Assembly (NCBI RefSeq): GCF_018732085.1
Contig: NZ_CP076103.1
Span: forward strand, 2,108,001 to 2,172,000
Direction of reading: 5' to 3'
Length of the DNA: 64,000 nucleotides
Origin: Lysobacter capsici
Lineage (GTDB): Bacteria; Pseudomonadota; Gammaproteobacteria; Xanthomonadales; Xanthomonadaceae
Positions 51,967-60,744 of the stretch are shown piece after piece. The notes below the pieces were generated by a model. The model worked only from the letters and a program-made list of their open reading frames with translations, was not told where the DNA came from and made no database searches. The position numbers and the translations under genes are program-made. How positions within the stretch are numbered: position 1 is the first letter of the stretch; the number at the start of each line of letters is the position of its first letter.

Positions 51967-52758
51967 TCAGACCCGCCGCAGGATCACTTCGAGCACGAAC
52001 TTGCTGCCGAAAAAGGCCAGGATCAGCAAGGCCATCGCCGCCAGGGTCCAGCGCACCGCGACCACGCCGCGCCAGCCGTAGCGCCAGCGGCCCAGCAGCA
52101 GGCCGCCGAAGGCCAGCCACGACAGCACGCTGAGCACGGTCTTGTGCATCAGGTGCTGGGCGAGCAGGTTCTCGACGAACAGCACGCCGGTCAGCAAGGT
52201 CGCGGTCAACAGGATGAAACCGACCGCGATGGTCCGGAACAGCAGGCTTTCCAGCTCGACCAGCGGCGGCAGCGCGCGCAGCCAGCCGTGGAATTCGCGC
52301 CGCCGCAGTGCGCGCTCCTGCAGCCACAGCATCAGCGCGAACAGCGCCGCCACCGCCAGCGTGGCGTAGGCGAGCAGTGCGAACCAGGCGTGCAACTGCA
52401 GGCGCCAGTCCAGCGGCTCGGGGTGCTGGACGTGGCCGTACAACTGGTACGACACCAGCATCAGCGCGGCCAGCGGGAACACCACCACGCCCAGCGCGGC
52501 CATGCGCCCGGCCGCGCCGAAGATCGCGGTCAGCACCGCCATACCCAGCCCGACCAGGGACAGGGCGGCGAAGAAATGCAGGTCGGCGCCGCCGGCGATA
52601 CGCCAGGCGATGAAGTGCGCCGCACCGTGCAGCAGCACCGCCAGATTGGCCGGCAACAGCCACAAACGCGCCTCGCGTCCGCGCTCGCGGCGCACCGCGG
52701 CGATCAGCAGACCGGTCGCGGTCAGGTAGAGAACGACGGCGATGAGAACGATTGTCAT
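51967..52758 (-). CDS. CcsA/YpjD-type cytochrome c assembly membrane protein
   Basis: A 263-residue protein with eight predicted transmembrane segments, of the CcsA/HemX family that handles haem. Conserved features are the His in VLLHGAAHFIAW, LQLHAWFALLAYATLAVAAL, and LMHKTVLSVLSWLAFGGLLL with W-rich ends. E. coli YpjD, of the same family, also lies divergently beside ffh. There are no ccm genes near, so the role stays general. Its upstream region is the heptamer repeat shared with ffh. The stretch 51739-51966 holds no gene. Confidence 0.85.
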   Translation of the reverse strand: MTIVLIAVVLYLTATGLLIAAVRRERGREARLWLLPANLAVLLHGAAHFIAWRIAGGADLHFFAALSLVGLGMAVLTAIFGAAGRMAALGVVVFPLAALMLVSYQLYGHVQHPEPLDWRLQLHAWFALLAYATLAVAALFALMLWLQERALRRREFHGWLRALPPLVELESLLFRTIAVGFILLTATLLTGVLFVENLLAQHLMHKTVLSVLSWLAFGGLLLGRWRYGWRGVVAVRWTLAAMALLILAFFGSKFVLEVILRRV

Positions 52759-52777
52759 CGACGAAGTGTGGCACAAG

Positions 52778-52898
52778 CGTTGGGATTCGGGATTCGGGAT
52801 TCGGGAATCGGGATTCGGGATTCGGGAATCGGGAATCGGGAATTGGGAATCGGGAATTGGGAATCGGGAATCGGGAATCGGGAATCGGGAATCGGGAA
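52778..52898. repeat. Heptanucleotide tandem repeat (GGGATTC/GGGAATC)
   Basis: About 17 tandem 7-bp units (GGGATTC at the left turning into GGGAATC, with a few GGGAATT) fill the gap between the divergent ypjD-like and ffh genes. The same heptamer is scattered at 19378-19415 and 19483-19503 upstream of obg. Confidence 0.92.
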
Positions 52899-52933
52899 GG
52901 GCGCGCGGTCGATCGGGGTTCGACGGCTGCGGC

Positions 52934-52939
52934 TATACT
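52934..52939 (+). promoter_or_regulatory. Possible -10 box of ffh
   Basis: TATACT preceded by GCGGC, the same arrangement as before ribF. No good -35 box is seen because the heptamer repeat lies there. The resulting leader would be about 30 nt. Confidence 0.3.
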
Positions 52940-52974
52940 TGCCGCCCCTGTCGTTTCGCCCTGCCGACCACGCC

Positions 52975-54342
52975 ATGTTCGAATCCCTGACCCAACGCCT
53001 GTCCGGCACCATCGAGCGCCTGCGCGGCCGCGGCCGTCTGACCGAAGAGAACATCCGCGAGTCGCTGCGCGAAGTGCGCATCGCCCTGCTCGAGGCCGAC
53101 GTGGCCTTGCCGGTGGTGCAGGCGCTGATCGAACGCATCAAGGTGCGCGCGGTCGGCCAGGAAGTGCTCAAGTCGCTGACCCCGGGCCAGGCCCTGATCA
53201 AGGTGGTGCGCGACGAACTGACCACGGTCATGGGCTCGCAGGCCACCGACCTGAACCTCAACGTGCCGGCGCCGGCGGTGATCCTGATGGCCGGCCTGCA
53301 GGGCGCCGGCAAGACCACCACGGTCGGCAAGCTCGCCAAGCACCTGAAAGAACGCCGCAAGAAGAAGGTGATGGTGGTCTCGGCCGACGTCTACCGTCCG
53401 GCCGCGATCGAACAGCTCAAGCAACTGGCCGAACAGGTCGACGTGCTGTTCTTCGCCTCCGACGCCTCGCAAAAGCCGGTCGACATCGCCCGCGCCGCGA
53501 TCGCCGATGCGCGCAAGTCCTACGTCGACGTGCTGCTGATCGATACCGCCGGCCGCCTCGCCATCGACGAAGCGATGATGAGCGAGATCAAGGCGCTGCA
53601 CGCCGCGGTCTCGCCGGTCGAAACCTTGTTCGTGGTCGACTCGATGACCGGCCAGGACGCGGCGACCACCGCCAAGGCCTTCAGCGAAGCGTTGCCGCTG
53701 ACCGGCGTGGTGCTGACCAAGACCGACGGCGACGCGCGCGGCGGCGCCGCGTTGTCGGTGCGTTACGTCACTGGCCGGCCGATCAAGTTCATCGGCGTCG
53801 GCGAAAAACCCGACGGCCTGGACGTGTTCCACCCCGACCGCGTCGCCAGCCGCATCCTCGACATGGGCGACGTGCTGTCGCTGGTCGAGCAGGTCGAGCA
53901 GCAGGTCGACAAGGACAAGGCGCAAAAGCTCGCCGAGAAGGTCGCCAAGGGCAAGAAGTTCGATCTCAACGACATGAAGGACCAGCTCGAGCAGATGCAG
54001 AACATGGGCGGCCTGCACGGCCTCATGGACAAGCTGCCGGGCATGGGCCAGATCCCCGACGCGGTCAAGAACCAGGTCACCGGCAAGGAAGTGCCGCGCA
54101 TGGTCGCGATCATCAATTCGATGACCAAGAAAGAGCGCCGCAACCCGGCGTTGCTCAATGGCTCGCGCCGCGCGCGCATCGCCAAGGGCTCGGGCCTCAC
54201 GCCGGCCGACGTCAACAAGCTGATGAAGCAGTATCAGCAGATGGAAAAGATGATGAGCAAGCTTTCCGGCGGCGGCATGAAGGGCCTGATGCGCGGCATG
54301 AAGGGCATGATGGGCGGACGCGGCGGCATGCCGTTCCGCTGA
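52975..54342 (+). CDS. ffh: Signal recognition particle protein Ffh
   Basis: A 455-residue SRP GTPase that binds 4.5S RNA and signal peptides during membrane targeting. The N domain (FESLTQRLSGTIERLRG) is followed by the G domain with P-loop GLQGAGKT (107-114), DVYRPAAIEQL, LIDTAGRL and TKTDGDARGGAAL, and by a Met-rich M domain (MQNMGGLHGLMDKLPGMGQI and MKGLMRGMKGMMGG at the end). The usual length. It heads the region that continues to rpsP-rimM-trmD-rplS, but a terminator and 1.1 kb without genes separate it from rpsP. Confidence 0.98.
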   Translation: MFESLTQRLSGTIERLRGRGRLTEENIRESLREVRIALLEADVALPVVQALIERIKVRAVGQEVLKSLTPGQALIKVVRDELTTVMGSQATDLNLNVPAPAVILMAGLQGAGKTTTVGKLAKHLKERRKKKVMVVSADVYRPAAIEQLKQLAEQVDVLFFASDASQKPVDIARAAIADARKSYVDVLLIDTAGRLAIDEAMMSEIKALHAAVSPVETLFVVDSMTGQDAATTAKAFSEALPLTGVVLTKTDGDARGGAALSVRYVTGRPIKFIGVGEKPDGLDVFHPDRVASRILDMGDVLSLVEQVEQQVDKDKAQKLAEKVAKGKKFDLNDMKDQLEQMQNMGGLHGLMDKLPGMGQIPDAVKNQVTGKEVPRMVAIINSMTKKERRNPALLNGSRRARIAKGSGLTPADVNKLMKQYQQMEKMMSKLSGGGMKGLMRGMKGMMGGRGGMPFR

Positions 54343-54367
54343 GTTTCGCAGGCATTGCGGGGGAACC

Positions 54368-54397
54368 AAAAACGGCGGCCATTGGCCGCCGTTTTCG
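54368..54397 (+). terminator. Intrinsic terminator after ffh
   Basis: A long stem AACGGCGGCCA / TGGCCGCCGTT flanked by AAA and TTT, 26 nt after the ffh stop. It is nearly symmetrical and could act on both strands. Confidence 0.85.
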
Positions 54398-55455
54398 TTG
54401 TGGGCGCAGGCGGATTCTTCCCGCATCGCGATGCCCGATTACTCCCTGTAGGAGCGACGCAAGTCGCGACCGCGCAAGCACGCCGATTGCGCCGCGATCT
54501 TTCCTGGCGAATCGTCCCGTCCCAACGCACGAACCCGCAGGCACGTCGGCGCATTTTCGAACCGGCGCATGCCTCGCGATGCCGCGTACACCGCCGAACC
54601 TTATTTGCATTTGCATCGTCGAACGTTCGAACATCGTGTGGATTCAACAGATCGCACAGACTTCATGCCGCACCCAGGTGAAGCCCTGGATCCCCGCTTT
54701 CGCGGGGATGACGAGCGAAAGGCAAAAGCGTCTTCTCTCGCAGTCGCACATCACCTCGCCATCTATCGCGCGCTCCCGATCATCGCGCGCCCCCAATCGC
54801 CCCCTGTAGGAGCGACGCGAGTCGCGACCGCGCAACTTCGCCAATTGCGCAGCCATTTTTCACGGCAAAGGCAAAGCAAAAGCAAAGCACGCCCAACGAT
54901 AAAAGCGCCGCGCGAAACCGGCGCAATCAGCAGCCAACTCCGGCCCCCGGGCGCATCGGTTTTCAAGCACCGCCACTCGCCGACAAACGGCGTCGCGCGT
55001 TCTCGGGCTGAGAGACGGCGACGGGCGATTCTGTGTTCACGGAACGGCGGGGCTCACGGAACGGCGAGGCACGGGGCGGATAGACGAAAAGGGGGCGATC
55101 CGATCCAAGCGCAGAGCCTCAAGCAGGCCGGGGCCATCAGGACCGACCTGCCGCCATCCGCAGGGCCGCAAACAGCAGCAACCCGCGAGCACCAGGCCGC
55201 GGGCAACGAAGGTTCGGGGAAGACCGGTTCCGGGGGGCGGAACCGGCGCAAAGGCGGGCGGCGACAGGACGGCGGCGCCCGCCGGGCGGCATCCGAGGGA
55301 AGCGGGTGTCGGCGCCAGGGACGGCGCGGCAGGGCAGGGAAGCGCGGGGATCCGGGCCCGTCAGGGGCCCGGGTTTGCCCAAGCCACGGAATCGGTTAAA
55401 CTTTCCGGCTTACCCCGTCATTCCGACGGCTGGGCAACACAGGAAAACAGACCCC
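54398..55455. other. Long intergenic stretch ffh-rpsP with dispersed repeats
   Basis: No gene is supportable. Single family-I variants (GTAGGAGCGACGC) lie at 54445-54474 and 54803-54832 in the same orientation, and a family-III copy is at 54684-54715. From about 55080 to 55380 the sequence is very GC-rich and open in several frames, but arginine/glycine-rich without motifs. GTTAAACTTTCC near 55397 may be part of the rpsP promoter. Confidence 0.6.
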
Positions 55456-55713
55456 ATGGTCAAGATTCGACTGACCCGCGGCGGCGCCAAGAAGCGTCCG
55501 TTCTACCACATCATCGTCACCGACAGCCGTAGCGCCCGCGATGGCCGCAACATCGAGCGCGTCGGTTTCTACAACCCGGTCGCCGCCGGCGCCGAGAAGC
55601 GCGTCGAGCTCGACCTCGATCGCGTGAAGCATTGGGTCGGCCAGGGCGCGCAGCTCACCGACAAGGTCGCCGACCTGTACAAGCAGGCCGTCAAGGCCGC
55701 TCCGGCCGCCTGA
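55456..55713 (+). CDS. rpsP: Ribosomal protein bS16
   Basis: An 85-residue bS16 (MVKIRLTRGGAKKRPFYHII, RDGRNIERVGFYNP, HWVGQGAQLTDKV), needed for early 30S assembly. AGGAAAA lies upstream of the ATG. It is the first gene of the rpsP-rimM-trmD-rplS cluster. Confidence 0.98.
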   Translation: MVKIRLTRGGAKKRPFYHIIVTDSRSARDGRNIERVGFYNPVAAGAEKRVELDLDRVKHWVGQGAQLTDKVADLYKQAVKAAPAA

Positions 55714-55760
55714 GCCGGCGGGCCGCGCAGGTCAGCCCGCGCGGCCCTTCCAACGCACCC

Positions 55761-56276
55761 ATGAGCGACTCCTCGCGCCGCCTCCTGCTGGGCAGGGTGC
55801 TCGGCGCTTTCGGCATTCGCGGCGAAGCCAAGCTCGAGTCCTGGACTCAGCCGCGCGCCTCGATCTTCCGCTACCAGCCCTGGATCGTCCGCGACCCGCA
55901 GGGCCGCGAGCGCGAGCTGTCGGGCGTGCGTGGCCGCGAAAGCGGCAAATTCCTGATCGCCACGTTTCCCGATGTCAGCGACCGCGACACGGTCGAAGCC
56001 ATGCGCGGCACCGAAATCTACGTTCCGCGTTCGGCCCTGCCGCCGCCGAAAGACGGCGAATACTACTGGGTCGACCTGGAAGGCCTGCGCGTGGCCACCG
56101 TCGATGGCGTATCGCTGGGCACGGTCTCGCACCTGTTCTCCACCGGCGCCAACGACGTGCTGGTCGCCCGCGACGACGAACGCGAGCGCATGATTCCGTT
56201 CGTGATTCCGCAGTACGTGCTGTCGGTCGACTTCGAGGCCAACCTCGTGACGGTCGATTGGGATCCGGATTTTTAA
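55761..56276 (+). CDS. rimM: 16S rRNA processing protein RimM
   Basis: A 171-residue RimM that binds uS19 and helps mature the 30S head. The N-terminal barrel has LLLGRVLGAFGIRGEAKLES, the linker GKFLIATFPDVSDRDTVEAM, and the PRC domain EYYWVDLEGLRVATVDGVSL and NDVLVARDDERERMIPFV, ending VTVDWDPDF. The start at 55761 agrees with homologs. It is 47 nt after rpsP. Confidence 0.97.
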   Translation: MSDSSRRLLLGRVLGAFGIRGEAKLESWTQPRASIFRYQPWIVRDPQGRERELSGVRGRESGKFLIATFPDVSDRDTVEAMRGTEIYVPRSALPPPKDGEYYWVDLEGLRVATVDGVSLGTVSHLFSTGANDVLVARDDERERMIPFVIPQYVLSVDFEANLVTVDWDPDF

Positions 56277-56338
56277 GCGCGTTCGTCCGATCCGCGCGCG
56301 ACTGCGCCGGCTTCCACCGGATACTTCGCGAGGTCGAC

Positions 56339-56581
56339 ATGCGCATCGCAATGGCCGGCAATACCCGGGCTCCCGCTTATTCGGCGTTGTTGCAGAAAGG
56401 CTATACGGTCGAGCGCCATCCCGAGTTGCCGGGCTGCTGTCTGGCAAGCAAGAACGGATATTCGTTTCTTGCCGATAATCCGGTGGAAGTGTTGGGCTTG
56501 ATCGCGATGATCGAAATACGCGGTGAGGCTTGGCAGGCGTCCGACCGGGAAGTGGACGATTTTCTTCAGCATTTGGCCTGA
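56339..56581 (+). CDS. Small unknown protein inserted between rimM and trmD
   Basis: An 80-residue protein from the ATG at 56339, with GAGG 8 nt upstream. It contains LLQKGYTVERHPELPGCCLA and VLGLIAMIEIRGEAWQASDR, and ends DDFLQHLA. It looks like a compact alpha/beta protein; I know no family. The fragments E-P-G-C-and-A-then-G-Y-F are faintly like HicB-type folds, but no HicA partner is present. rimM and trmD are usually adjacent, so this is an insertion in a conserved operon. Codon use is less biased than that of the neighbours. Confidence 0.7.
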   Translation: MRIAMAGNTRAPAYSALLQKGYTVERHPELPGCCLASKNGYSFLADNPVEVLGLIAMIEIRGEAWQASDREVDDFLQHLA

Positions 56582-56647
56582 GCACGGTTTGGCGCAAGCG
56601 TTCGCTTTCCTGTTCAGTCCGCTCAATTCAACGGTTCCAGCCGCCTC

Positions 56648-57484
56648 ATGCGTATCGACCTGATCAGCCTGTTCCCCGAATTCGTCGCGCAATGCGCGGC
56701 GTTCGGCGTGGTCGGCCGGGCCGGCGAGCGCGGGCTGTTGTCGCTGCACGGCTTCAATCCGCGCGATTACGCCGAAGGCAATTACCGCCGCGTGGACGAG
56801 CGTCCGTTCGGCGGCGGGCCTGGCATGGTGATGTTGATCGACCCTCTGCGTGCGGCGATCCGCGCCGCGCGCCAGGCCGATCCGGCGCCGGCCCGGGTGA
56901 TCTACATGAGCCCGCAGGGCGCGCGTCTGGATCAGGCCAAGGTCCGCGAACTGGCCGGGCACGAACGTCTGATCCTGCTGTGCGGCCGCTACGAAGGCGT
57001 CGATGAGCGGCTGATCCAGGCCGAGGTCGACGAGGAAATCTCGATCGGCGACTACGTGCTGTCCGGCGGCGAACTGGCCGCGGCGGTGATTGTCGACGCG
57101 GTCGCGCGGCTGCAGGACGGCGCGCTCGGCGACGCCGAATCGGCGGTCCAGGACAGTTTCGAGGACGGCCTGCTCGACTGCCCGCATTACACCCGCCCGG
57201 TCGAACACGAACTGGGTTCGGTGCCGCCGGTGCTGATGTCGGGCAACCACGCCGAAATTGCCAAATGGCGCCGCCAGCAGTCGCTGGGACGGACCTGGCA
57301 GCGGCGCCCGGACCTGTTCGACGAGGCCGCGCTGTCCAAGGCCGACCGCAAGCTGATCGCGGCCTACCGGGCCGAATTGGCCGCGGCCCAGGCAGCTGAG
57401 CAAGATGCCCAGGCGGCGGCTGGAAGCGTTTCCAGCCCGCAATCGCCCGTTCAGCCAGGCCCGCAGGCTGGCGAAACGCCCTGA
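56648..57484 (+). CDS. trmD: tRNA (guanine-37-N1) methyltransferase
   Basis: A 278-residue SPOUT enzyme that makes m1G37 in tRNAs and prevents frameshifts. Conserved blocks are MRIDLISLFPEF, RPFGGGPGMVM, LLCGRYEGVDERL and the knot region EEISIGDYVLSGGELAA, with RPDLFDEAALS near the end. The last 35 residues (Gln/Ala/Pro-rich) are an extra tail. It is between the small inserted gene and rplS. Confidence 0.97.
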   Translation: MRIDLISLFPEFVAQCAAFGVVGRAGERGLLSLHGFNPRDYAEGNYRRVDERPFGGGPGMVMLIDPLRAAIRAARQADPAPARVIYMSPQGARLDQAKVRELAGHERLILLCGRYEGVDERLIQAEVDEEISIGDYVLSGGELAAAVIVDAVARLQDGALGDAESAVQDSFEDGLLDCPHYTRPVEHELGSVPPVLMSGNHAEIAKWRRQQSLGRTWQRRPDLFDEAALSKADRKLIAAYRAELAAAQAAEQDAQAAAGSVSSPQSPVQPGPQAGETP

Positions 57485-57513
57485 GCCTCTAGCGCCGCGG
57501 GAAAAAAGCTCGT

Positions 57514-57519
57514 TATAAT
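57514..57519 (+). promoter_or_regulatory. Possible internal promoter of rplS (perfect -10 box)
   Basis: TATAAT stands out in a GC-rich setting between trmD and rplS, preceded by GGGAAAAAAGCTCG; no convincing -35 box. The leader would be about 85 nt, long enough for control of rplS. Confidence 0.4.
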
Positions 57520-57609
57520 TAGTCGCTTAGCTGTACCCCTTTGCTGTACCGATGCCATGACGCGGGTCCACGTGCACTCGCGCAACAACTAATCCAACAG
57601 GCCGTAACC

Positions 57610-58014
57610 ATGAACAAGCCCTCGCTCCACACGCTGCTGCAGAATTTCGAAGCCGAGCAGATCACCCGCAAGCTGCCCGACTTCAGCCCCGGCGACACCA
57701 TCGTCGTCAACGTCAAGGTCAAGGAAGGCACGCGCGAGCGCGTCCAGGCCTATGAAGGCGTGGTCATCGCGATCAAGAACGGCGGCCTGAACTCCTCGTT
57801 CACCGTGCGCAAGATCTCGCACGGCTTCGGCGTCGAACGCGTGTTCCAGACCCACAGCGCGATCATCGACTCGGTCGACGTCAAGCGCCGCGGCAAGGTC
57901 CGCGCCGGCAAGCTGTACTACCTGCGTGGTCTGCAGGGCAAGAAGGCGCGCATCAAGGAAGATCTGGCCGCGTACGCGCGCGCCAAGAACGCTTCGGGCG
58001 CCGCCGCCGAGTAA
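57610..58014 (+). CDS. rplS: Ribosomal protein bL19
   Basis: A 134-residue bL19 (PDFSPGDTIVVNVKVKEGTR, GVVIAIKNGGLNSSFTVRKI, HGFGVERVFQTHS, YYLRGLQGKKARIKE) located at the subunit interface. The last 15 residues (Ala-rich) exceed the E. coli length. It is the last gene of the cluster and is followed by a strong terminator. Confidence 0.98.
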   Translation: MNKPSLHTLLQNFEAEQITRKLPDFSPGDTIVVNVKVKEGTRERVQAYEGVVIAIKNGGLNSSFTVRKISHGFGVERVFQTHSAIIDSVDVKRRGKVRAGKLYYLRGLQGKKARIKEDLAAYARAKNASGAAAE

Positions 58015-58048
58015 TTCGCGCATCGCGCGCCCGGCGCGCAATGCCACG

Positions 58049-58080
58049 AACGGCCGCCGCGAGGCGGCCGTTTGCGTTTC
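58049..58080 (+). terminator. Intrinsic terminator after rplS
   Basis: A 10-bp stem AACGGCCGCC / GGCGGCCGTT with loop GCGA, followed by TGCGTTTC, 34 nt after the rplS stop. Confidence 0.8.
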
Positions 58081-58210
58081 TACGGTGGCGATTGCGGCCG
58101 CATCGGCCGGATGAGTCGAGCCCGGGGCATTGCAATCGATTCGTAGAATCCGCCTCGCCGAATTCGTTGATTGCGCCGACCTCGACCCATACCCGCGCGG
58201 AGAACCCGGC

Positions 58211-58615
58211 ATGCGCAATCTCTACCGATTCGCCGCGCTGCGCGCCTGCGCCGACAGCGCGCTCGTATCCAGCGAACTGGCGAGCGCGCGTTTCTTCGCC
58301 ATGCTCGCGGTCGTCCACAACCCAAGCAGAACCCATTCGCCTCGAACGCTCGATGCGCTCGCGGCCGAACTTGCCGACGGGCGTTACTGGCTCGCGCAAA
58401 AACGGGTCGTCGCCAAGGGCCGCACGCGCCGCTTCGCCGGTGCGTTCGCGATCGCGCGCAAGCCCGAGTTGATCGAATTTCTCGCCGGCGCGATCGACAG
58501 CGGCGACTTGCGCGAAATGCTGATCGCCGCCGAGCGCGAGGACGGCGAGCCGAACCCGAACCCCGTCGTGCAGGTCGGCGAGGACGGACGTTTCGATATC
58601 TACGCGCCGGCCTAG
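58211..58615 (+). CDS. Hypothetical protein
   Basis: A 134-residue soluble protein (MRNLYRFAALRACADSALVS, ARFFAMLAVVHNPSRTHSPR, LADGRYWLAQKRVVAKGRTR, RFAGAFAIARKPELIEFLAG), ending GEDGRFDIYAPA. Mixed alpha/beta composition with no signal peptide. I recognise no family. No strong ribosome site precedes the ATG, but the long clean frame and GC3 pattern support a gene. An in-frame ATG further upstream (58130) would add a weakly composed extension. Confidence 0.65.
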   Translation: MRNLYRFAALRACADSALVSSELASARFFAMLAVVHNPSRTHSPRTLDALAAELADGRYWLAQKRVVAKGRTRRFAGAFAIARKPELIEFLAGAIDSGDLREMLIAAEREDGEPNPNPVVQVGEDGRFDIYAPA

Positions 58616-58775
58616 ATGCGCATCGGCGCGCATCGGTCCGCAGCGACGCGGGCATGACCGCGATTGCCCCGCGATCTGGCCGCATCCGGCGCTGTGCGCC
58701 GCGCCCGGTTCGCGCTAGATTCCCGACGCGGCGTCGGCCGTCGGCAGTGCCGCCCCCGCGGCAGGAGAGCGCAAC

Positions 58776-59141
58776 GTGAATCCGGGTTTGTCCGAAGGCG
58801 ATATCTGCACCTATCAGCGCAGCGACGGCGCGTGGGGCTTCTTCTGGGTCCAGCGCATCGACGCCTTGCCCGACGGACGCGACGCCCTGTCGCTGCGCAA
58901 GTTCGACACCCATACCGCCGAGGAAGTGCTGCGCGAGCATGTCGCCGACGTCAACGAACTCAAGGCGCTGCGCCTGCTCGGCCACTTCCCGATCGTCGGC
59001 ACCCGCGTGGCCGAGGTCGAGCCGCGCGTGATCGGCCACATGCCGGTGCGCGACGCCGACCTGGAGGGCTACCGGATCTGGCGCGAGGCGTTCGACAAGG
59101 GCGAGGCCGGCGTGTTCACCCTGGCGCTGCAGGACATCTGA
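58776..59141 (+). CDS. Hypothetical protein with GTG start
   Basis: A 121-residue acidic protein starting at GTG 58776 with AGGAG 9 nt upstream (NPGLSEGDICTYQRSDGAWG, FFWVQRIDALPDGRDALSLR, LGHFPIVGTRVAEVEPRVIG, EGVFTL-like end AGVFTLALQDI). The first half suggests a small SH3-like barrel; that is inference. Similar proteins may exist in other xanthomonads but I cannot name a family. Confidence 0.75.
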   Translation: MNPGLSEGDICTYQRSDGAWGFFWVQRIDALPDGRDALSLRKFDTHTAEEVLREHVADVNELKALRLLGHFPIVGTRVAEVEPRVIGHMPVRDADLEGYRIWREAFDKGEAGVFTLALQDI

Positions 59142-59199
59142 GCGCGCCGATGGCCGCGCGACGCGGCCACGGGTTGCCTGCATCGAGCCGCGCGACGGG

Positions 59200-60744
59200 T
59201 CAGCGCGAGGGGCGCTCGGTCTCGGCCTTTGAGTCGTCAATGTCGCGCGCCACGTTGACGAGTTCCTCCGGACTCGCATCGGCCACCGGCGCCGGCGGCT
59301 GCGCACCGATTTCCGCCGGCGTGGCGATGGTCTGGGTGGCGATCGGCGCGACCGAGCGTTCGGCCGGGCTCATCATCCGCGAGCGGCGCCAACCGCCCCA
59401 GCGGTAATACGCCAGCGACATCAGCATCGCGCAGAACGCGCTGACCGGGAAACTCCACCACAGCGCGTCGGTGCCGATCACCGGTTGCAGCAAGGTCGCG
59501 AACGGCACCCGGATGCCCCACAGCGCGAAGCCCAGGATCAGCAGCGGCGGCACCACCGCGCCGGTCGCGCGGACCACGCCGGAGATCACGAACGTCACCC
59601 CGAAGAACAGGAACGACCAGATCGAAATGTGGTTGAGGTGGCGGGCGATTTCGAACGACGCGCTGCCTTCGGGCAGGAACAATGCGAGCGTGTAGCGATC
59701 GAAAAAAATCAGCGGCGCGATCAAGGCGCCGGTCATCAGGAAATTGAAGCCGGTGCCGGTGCGCGCGGTCGCGTCGACCCGGTCCCAGCGCCCGGCGCCG
59801 ACGCTCTGCGCAGCGATCGAGGAACACGCCGCGCCGATCGCCATCGCTGGCATCTGTACATAGGTCCACAGTTGCAGCGCCGCGCCGTAGCCGGCGGCGG
59901 TGCCGGTGCCGTGCGCGTTGACCAGGCTGATCATGGCGATCATCGCCAGCGAGATCAGCACCATCTGCAGGCCCATCGGCACGCCCTTGACGATCAGCGC
60001 GCGCAGCACCGCCGGGTCGATCTTGAGCAGATGCGCGTCCTGCCGGCCGAGCCACAGCACGTGGCGCTTGCGCCGCAGGTACAGCAGCATCGCCAGCAGG
60101 CTCAGGCCCTGGGCGAAGAAGGTCGACGCGGCCGAACCGGCGATGCCCATCGCCGGCACCGGGCCCCAGCCGAAGATCAGCAGCGGATTGAGCACGATGT
60201 CGAGCGCCACCGACATCAACAAGAACCGGAACGGCGTGCGCGAATCGCCGGCGCCGCGCAGCGCCGCGGAGAAGAATGCGAACGCGTACAGGAACGGCAT
60301 CGACAGGAAGATTACCCGCAGGTAGCTCTCGGCCAGGGCGAGCGCGGGCGCCGGCGTGCCCATCGCGCGCAGCACGGTGTCGGCCATGAACCAGCCGGCG
60401 ATCGCGATCAGCACCGACAGGGCGACGAAGAAGGTCGCGCTGGTGCCCATGACCCGGCGTGCGCGGGCGGTGTCGCGCGCGCCGATCGCCTGGCCGATCA
60501 GGATCGTCGCGGCCATGCCGATGCCGAAGATCGAGCCGATCAGGAAGAACATGATGTTGTTGGCGTTGGCCGTCGCGGTCAGCGCCGCCTCGCCGAGGTA
60601 GCGGCCGACCCAGATCGAATTGATCGAGCCGTTGAGCGATTGCGCGGCGTTGCCGGCCATGATCGGCAGGGCGAAGGAAATCATGGTGCGGCCGATCGGG
60701 CCTTCGGTCAGCAGATGGCTGCCGCGCGGGGTGCTGGGGGCCAT
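59200..60744 (-). CDS. MATE-family efflux transporter
   Basis: A 514-residue membrane protein with 12 transmembrane helices in two MatE repeats (LLTEGPIGRTMISFALPIMA, INSIWVGRYLGEAALTATAN, and VKGVPMGLQMVLISLAMIAM, QLWTYVQMPAMAIGAACSSI). MATE proteins exchange drugs for Na+ or H+. The last 55 residues are a hydrophilic tail (PAEIGAQPPAPVADASPEEL) beyond the usual length. It is a single gene with no adjacent regulator. Confidence 0.93.
   Translation of the reverse strand: MAPSTPRGSHLLTEGPIGRTMISFALPIMAGNAAQSLNGSINSIWVGRYLGEAALTATANANNIMFFLIGSIFGIGMAATILIGQAIGARDTARARRVMGTSATFFVALSVLIAIAGWFMADTVLRAMGTPAPALALAESYLRVIFLSMPFLYAFAFFSAALRGAGDSRTPFRFLLMSVALDIVLNPLLIFGWGPVPAMGIAGSAASTFFAQGLSLLAMLLYLRRKRHVLWLGRQDAHLLKIDPAVLRALIVKGVPMGLQMVLISLAMIAMISLVNAHGTGTAAGYGAALQLWTYVQMPAMAIGAACSSIAAQSVGAGRWDRVDATARTGTGFNFLMTGALIAPLIFFDRYTLALFLPEGSASFEIARHLNHISIWSFLFFGVTFVISGVVRATGAVVPPLLILGFALWGIRVPFATLLQPVIGTDALWWSFPVSAFCAMLMSLAYYRWGGWRRSRMMSPAERSVAPIATQTIATPAEIGAQPPAPVADASPEELVNVARDIDDSKAETERPSR

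Noticed and set aside
54398..55455. A gene in the long ffh-rpsP gap (open frames up to 276 codons)
   Set aside because: The translations are Arg/Gly/Ala-rich, cross dispersed repeats and lack motifs or plausible starts.
56339..56581. HicB-type antitoxin
   Set aside because: Resemblance is limited to a few residues and there is no HicA-like toxin gene next to it.
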